Notes under the pieces: model-generated
Database searches by the model: none
Seen by the model: the letters and a program-made list of their open reading frames with translations, nothing else
What the model was told of the DNA's origin: nothing
Position numbers and translations under genes: made by a program
Assembly: GCA_016706685.1 (NCBI GenBank)
Contig: JADJJE010000011.1
Coordinates: 62,001 to 126,000, forward strand
Reading direction: 5' to 3'
Length of the DNA: 64,000 bases
Origin: Sandaracinaceae bacterium
Lineage (GTDB): Bacteria > Myxococcota_A > Polyangia > Polyangiales > Houyiibacteriaceae
In this document: piece after piece, positions 63,018 through 64,000 of the stretch
How positions within the stretch are numbered: position 1 is the stretch's first letter
Layout of the letters: each line of letters opens with the position of its first letter

Positions 63018-64000
63018 TCACCGCACCAGCACCACGCCCTCGCCCCGAAACACCAACCGCGCACCATCCGCGCTCGGGAACAAGCGCCCGGTCCAGCCCA
63101 CCAGGCGCTCGGGCGCGAGACGCACGCTGTCGTCCTGCACGGCCACTCCGGTGGGCAGCTTCTCGAGCAGCAGGGCCACGCGCCCGGCTCCGCTGAGCTG
63201 CAAGAAGGCGCCGCTGGCCGCACCGAGCGGCAGCGTGGCGCTCTCGAACTGCAGGCCCTCCTCGAAGGCCACCACCAGGTCTTCGCGCACGAAGAGCCGC
63301 GCCGCGCCCACCTCCAGCACCACAAAGCGCTCACCCTCGCGCGGGTGCGCCACGGCGCTGACGGGCCCCTGCCAGCGGCGAATGGGCTGCTCGCCACCGA
63401 GGGTCTCTTGGAGGTCTGCCCCGAGGGCGCGGCGGGCCACGGGCTCCGACTGCAGCGCGCCACGCACCGCGGTCAGGTTCAGCTCACGCACGTAGAGGCG
63501 CTGCTCCGCGTGCAGCAGCAGCTCACCCTGCGCGCCCAGCGCGATGCCGTTGTCGGTGGGGAACGTCGCCGTCCATTGACGAACGATGGTGTCCAGGCTG
63601 GGCACCACGGGCGGCCCACCCAGCAGCGCGGACGCGTCGTGCAGCGTCTCGCGCACGGTGCTCTCCACCGCCAGCGCCTCCGCTTGCTCGAGCGCGCGCC
63701 GGCGCTCGGCAATGGCCGGGAGCTCCTCGGGCACCACGGGCTGGCCGGGCAGGCTGTCCACCAGCGCGGCCTCTTCCTCGGGCTGCGGGGGCGCCACGCG
63801 GTACTCGCCGGTGCCGCGACCCAGGCGCTCGAGCTCTTGCTCCATGCGCTGCGCCATGGACGCTTGGCCGCCGCGCAGGAACGCACCGCGCGCCTCTTCC
63901 AGCTGCCCACGGCGCCAGTGGATGAGCCCCATGTAGCCCCACGCCTTGCTGTGGTCGGGCTGAATGCGGAGCGCCTCGTGCACGTGGTAGAGCGCGTCGT
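63018..64000 (-). CDS. TPR-AIM24-type protein, 5' part outside window
   Basis: The last about 327 residues of a protein that runs off the right edge; the frame is open at base 64000. The visible N-terminal part is a TPR unit ('PDHSKAWGYMGLIHWRRGQ'), followed by an acidic linker, and then a beta-rich domain of about 200 residues ('FPTDNGIALGAQGELLLHAE', 'LQFESATLPLG', 'LQLSGAGRVALLLEKLP') resembling the AIM24/TRAP-like fold. TPR-AIM24 fusions are seen in Myxococcota and some other bacteria; their role is unclear. It is convergent with the pilin-like gene across repeat element 2. Confidence 0.78.
   Translation of the reverse strand, partial: DALYHVHEALRIQPDHSKAWGYMGLIHWRRGQLEEARGAFLRGGQASMAQRMEQELERLGRGTGEYRVAPPQPEEEAALVDSLPGQPVVPEELPAIAERRRALEQAEALAVESTVRETLHDASALLGGPPVVPSLDTIVRQWTATFPTDNGIALGAQGELLLHAEQRLYVRELNLTAVRGALQSEPVARRALGADLQETLGGEQPIRRWQGPVSAVAHPREGERFVVLEVGAARLFVREDLVVAFEEGLQFESATLPLGAASGAFLQLSGAGRVALLLEKLPTGVAVQDDSVRLAPERLVGWTGRLFPSADGARLVFRGEGVVLVR

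Overview
This window is very GC-rich chromosomal DNA, densely packed with genes on both strands. It most likely comes from a member of the Myxococcota, probably a Polyangiales or Sandaracinaceae-like lineage. The signs are two sigma-54 activators whose sensory domain is an FHA domain, two Ser/Thr protein kinases, several lipoproteins with Cys-rich or beta-propeller parts, a MYXO-CTERM-like tail followed by a small outer-membrane barrel, a giant TPR protein, and PlsC/epimerase and TPR-AIM24 families common in that phylum. The placement is inferred from gene content. No rRNA, tRNA, CRISPR array or phage was recognised.

Layout. 1-2.3 kb: MATE transporter (5' end outside the window) and methionine aminopeptidase. 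2.3-2.6 kb: a repeat element built of inverted hairpin units. 2.6-7.5 kb (minus): an apparent operon of PD40 lipoprotein, FHA/sigma-54 activator, hexapeptide acyltransferase and glycosyltransferase. 7.6-10.5 kb: gcvT-gcvH-gcvPA without gcvPB. 10.5-16.2 kb (minus): Ser/Thr kinase, then gatC-gatA-gatB-mtnA. 16.4-19.2 kb: hybrid histidine kinase and a second FHA/sigma-54 activator. 19.3-21.2 kb: PEP synthase regulator, a 50-aa basic protein, a 158-nt near-perfect hairpin, and trmL. 21.2-24.7 kb (minus): voltage-sensor-type K+ channel coupled to a molybdopterin oxidoreductase.

24.7-31.5 kb: M23 peptidase, Cys-rich lipoprotein behind a very good sigma-54 promoter, an acyltransferase/lipoprotein/epimerase operon, and a second M23 protein with one intact and one degenerate LytM domain. 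31.5-36.6 kb (minus): TolC-like protein, SGNH lipoprotein, membrane Ser/Thr kinase with a coiled coil, and Nudix hydrolase. 36.7-41.8 kb: asd, surface protein plus barrel, truA, metallopeptidase. 41.9-54.2 kb (minus): an 11.2-kb TPR gene carrying two 1-nt frameshifts, class IV aminotransferase, and a 42-aa basic protein. 54.4-64 kb: alpha/beta-hydrolase lipoprotein, Mpo1-like protein, membrane protein, HMG-CoA lyase, a second molybdopterin oxidoreductase, pgsA, a pilin-like protein, the second repeat element, and a partial TPR-AIM24 gene.

How it fits together. Housekeeping genes (gcv, gatCAB, mtnA, asd, truA, trmL, pgsA, map, mvaB) alternate with envelope and signalling genes. The FHA activators and Ser/Thr kinases could form a phospho-Thr-to-sigma-54 relay, and the only clear sigma-54 promoter seen drives a Cys-rich lipoprotein; this link is an inference. 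Start-codon contexts fall into two classes: good Shine-Dalgarno sites, or a TTGAC-like -35 box about 35-38 nt upstream of the start, which suggests leaderless mRNAs. Tight ATGA or TGATG junctions are common.
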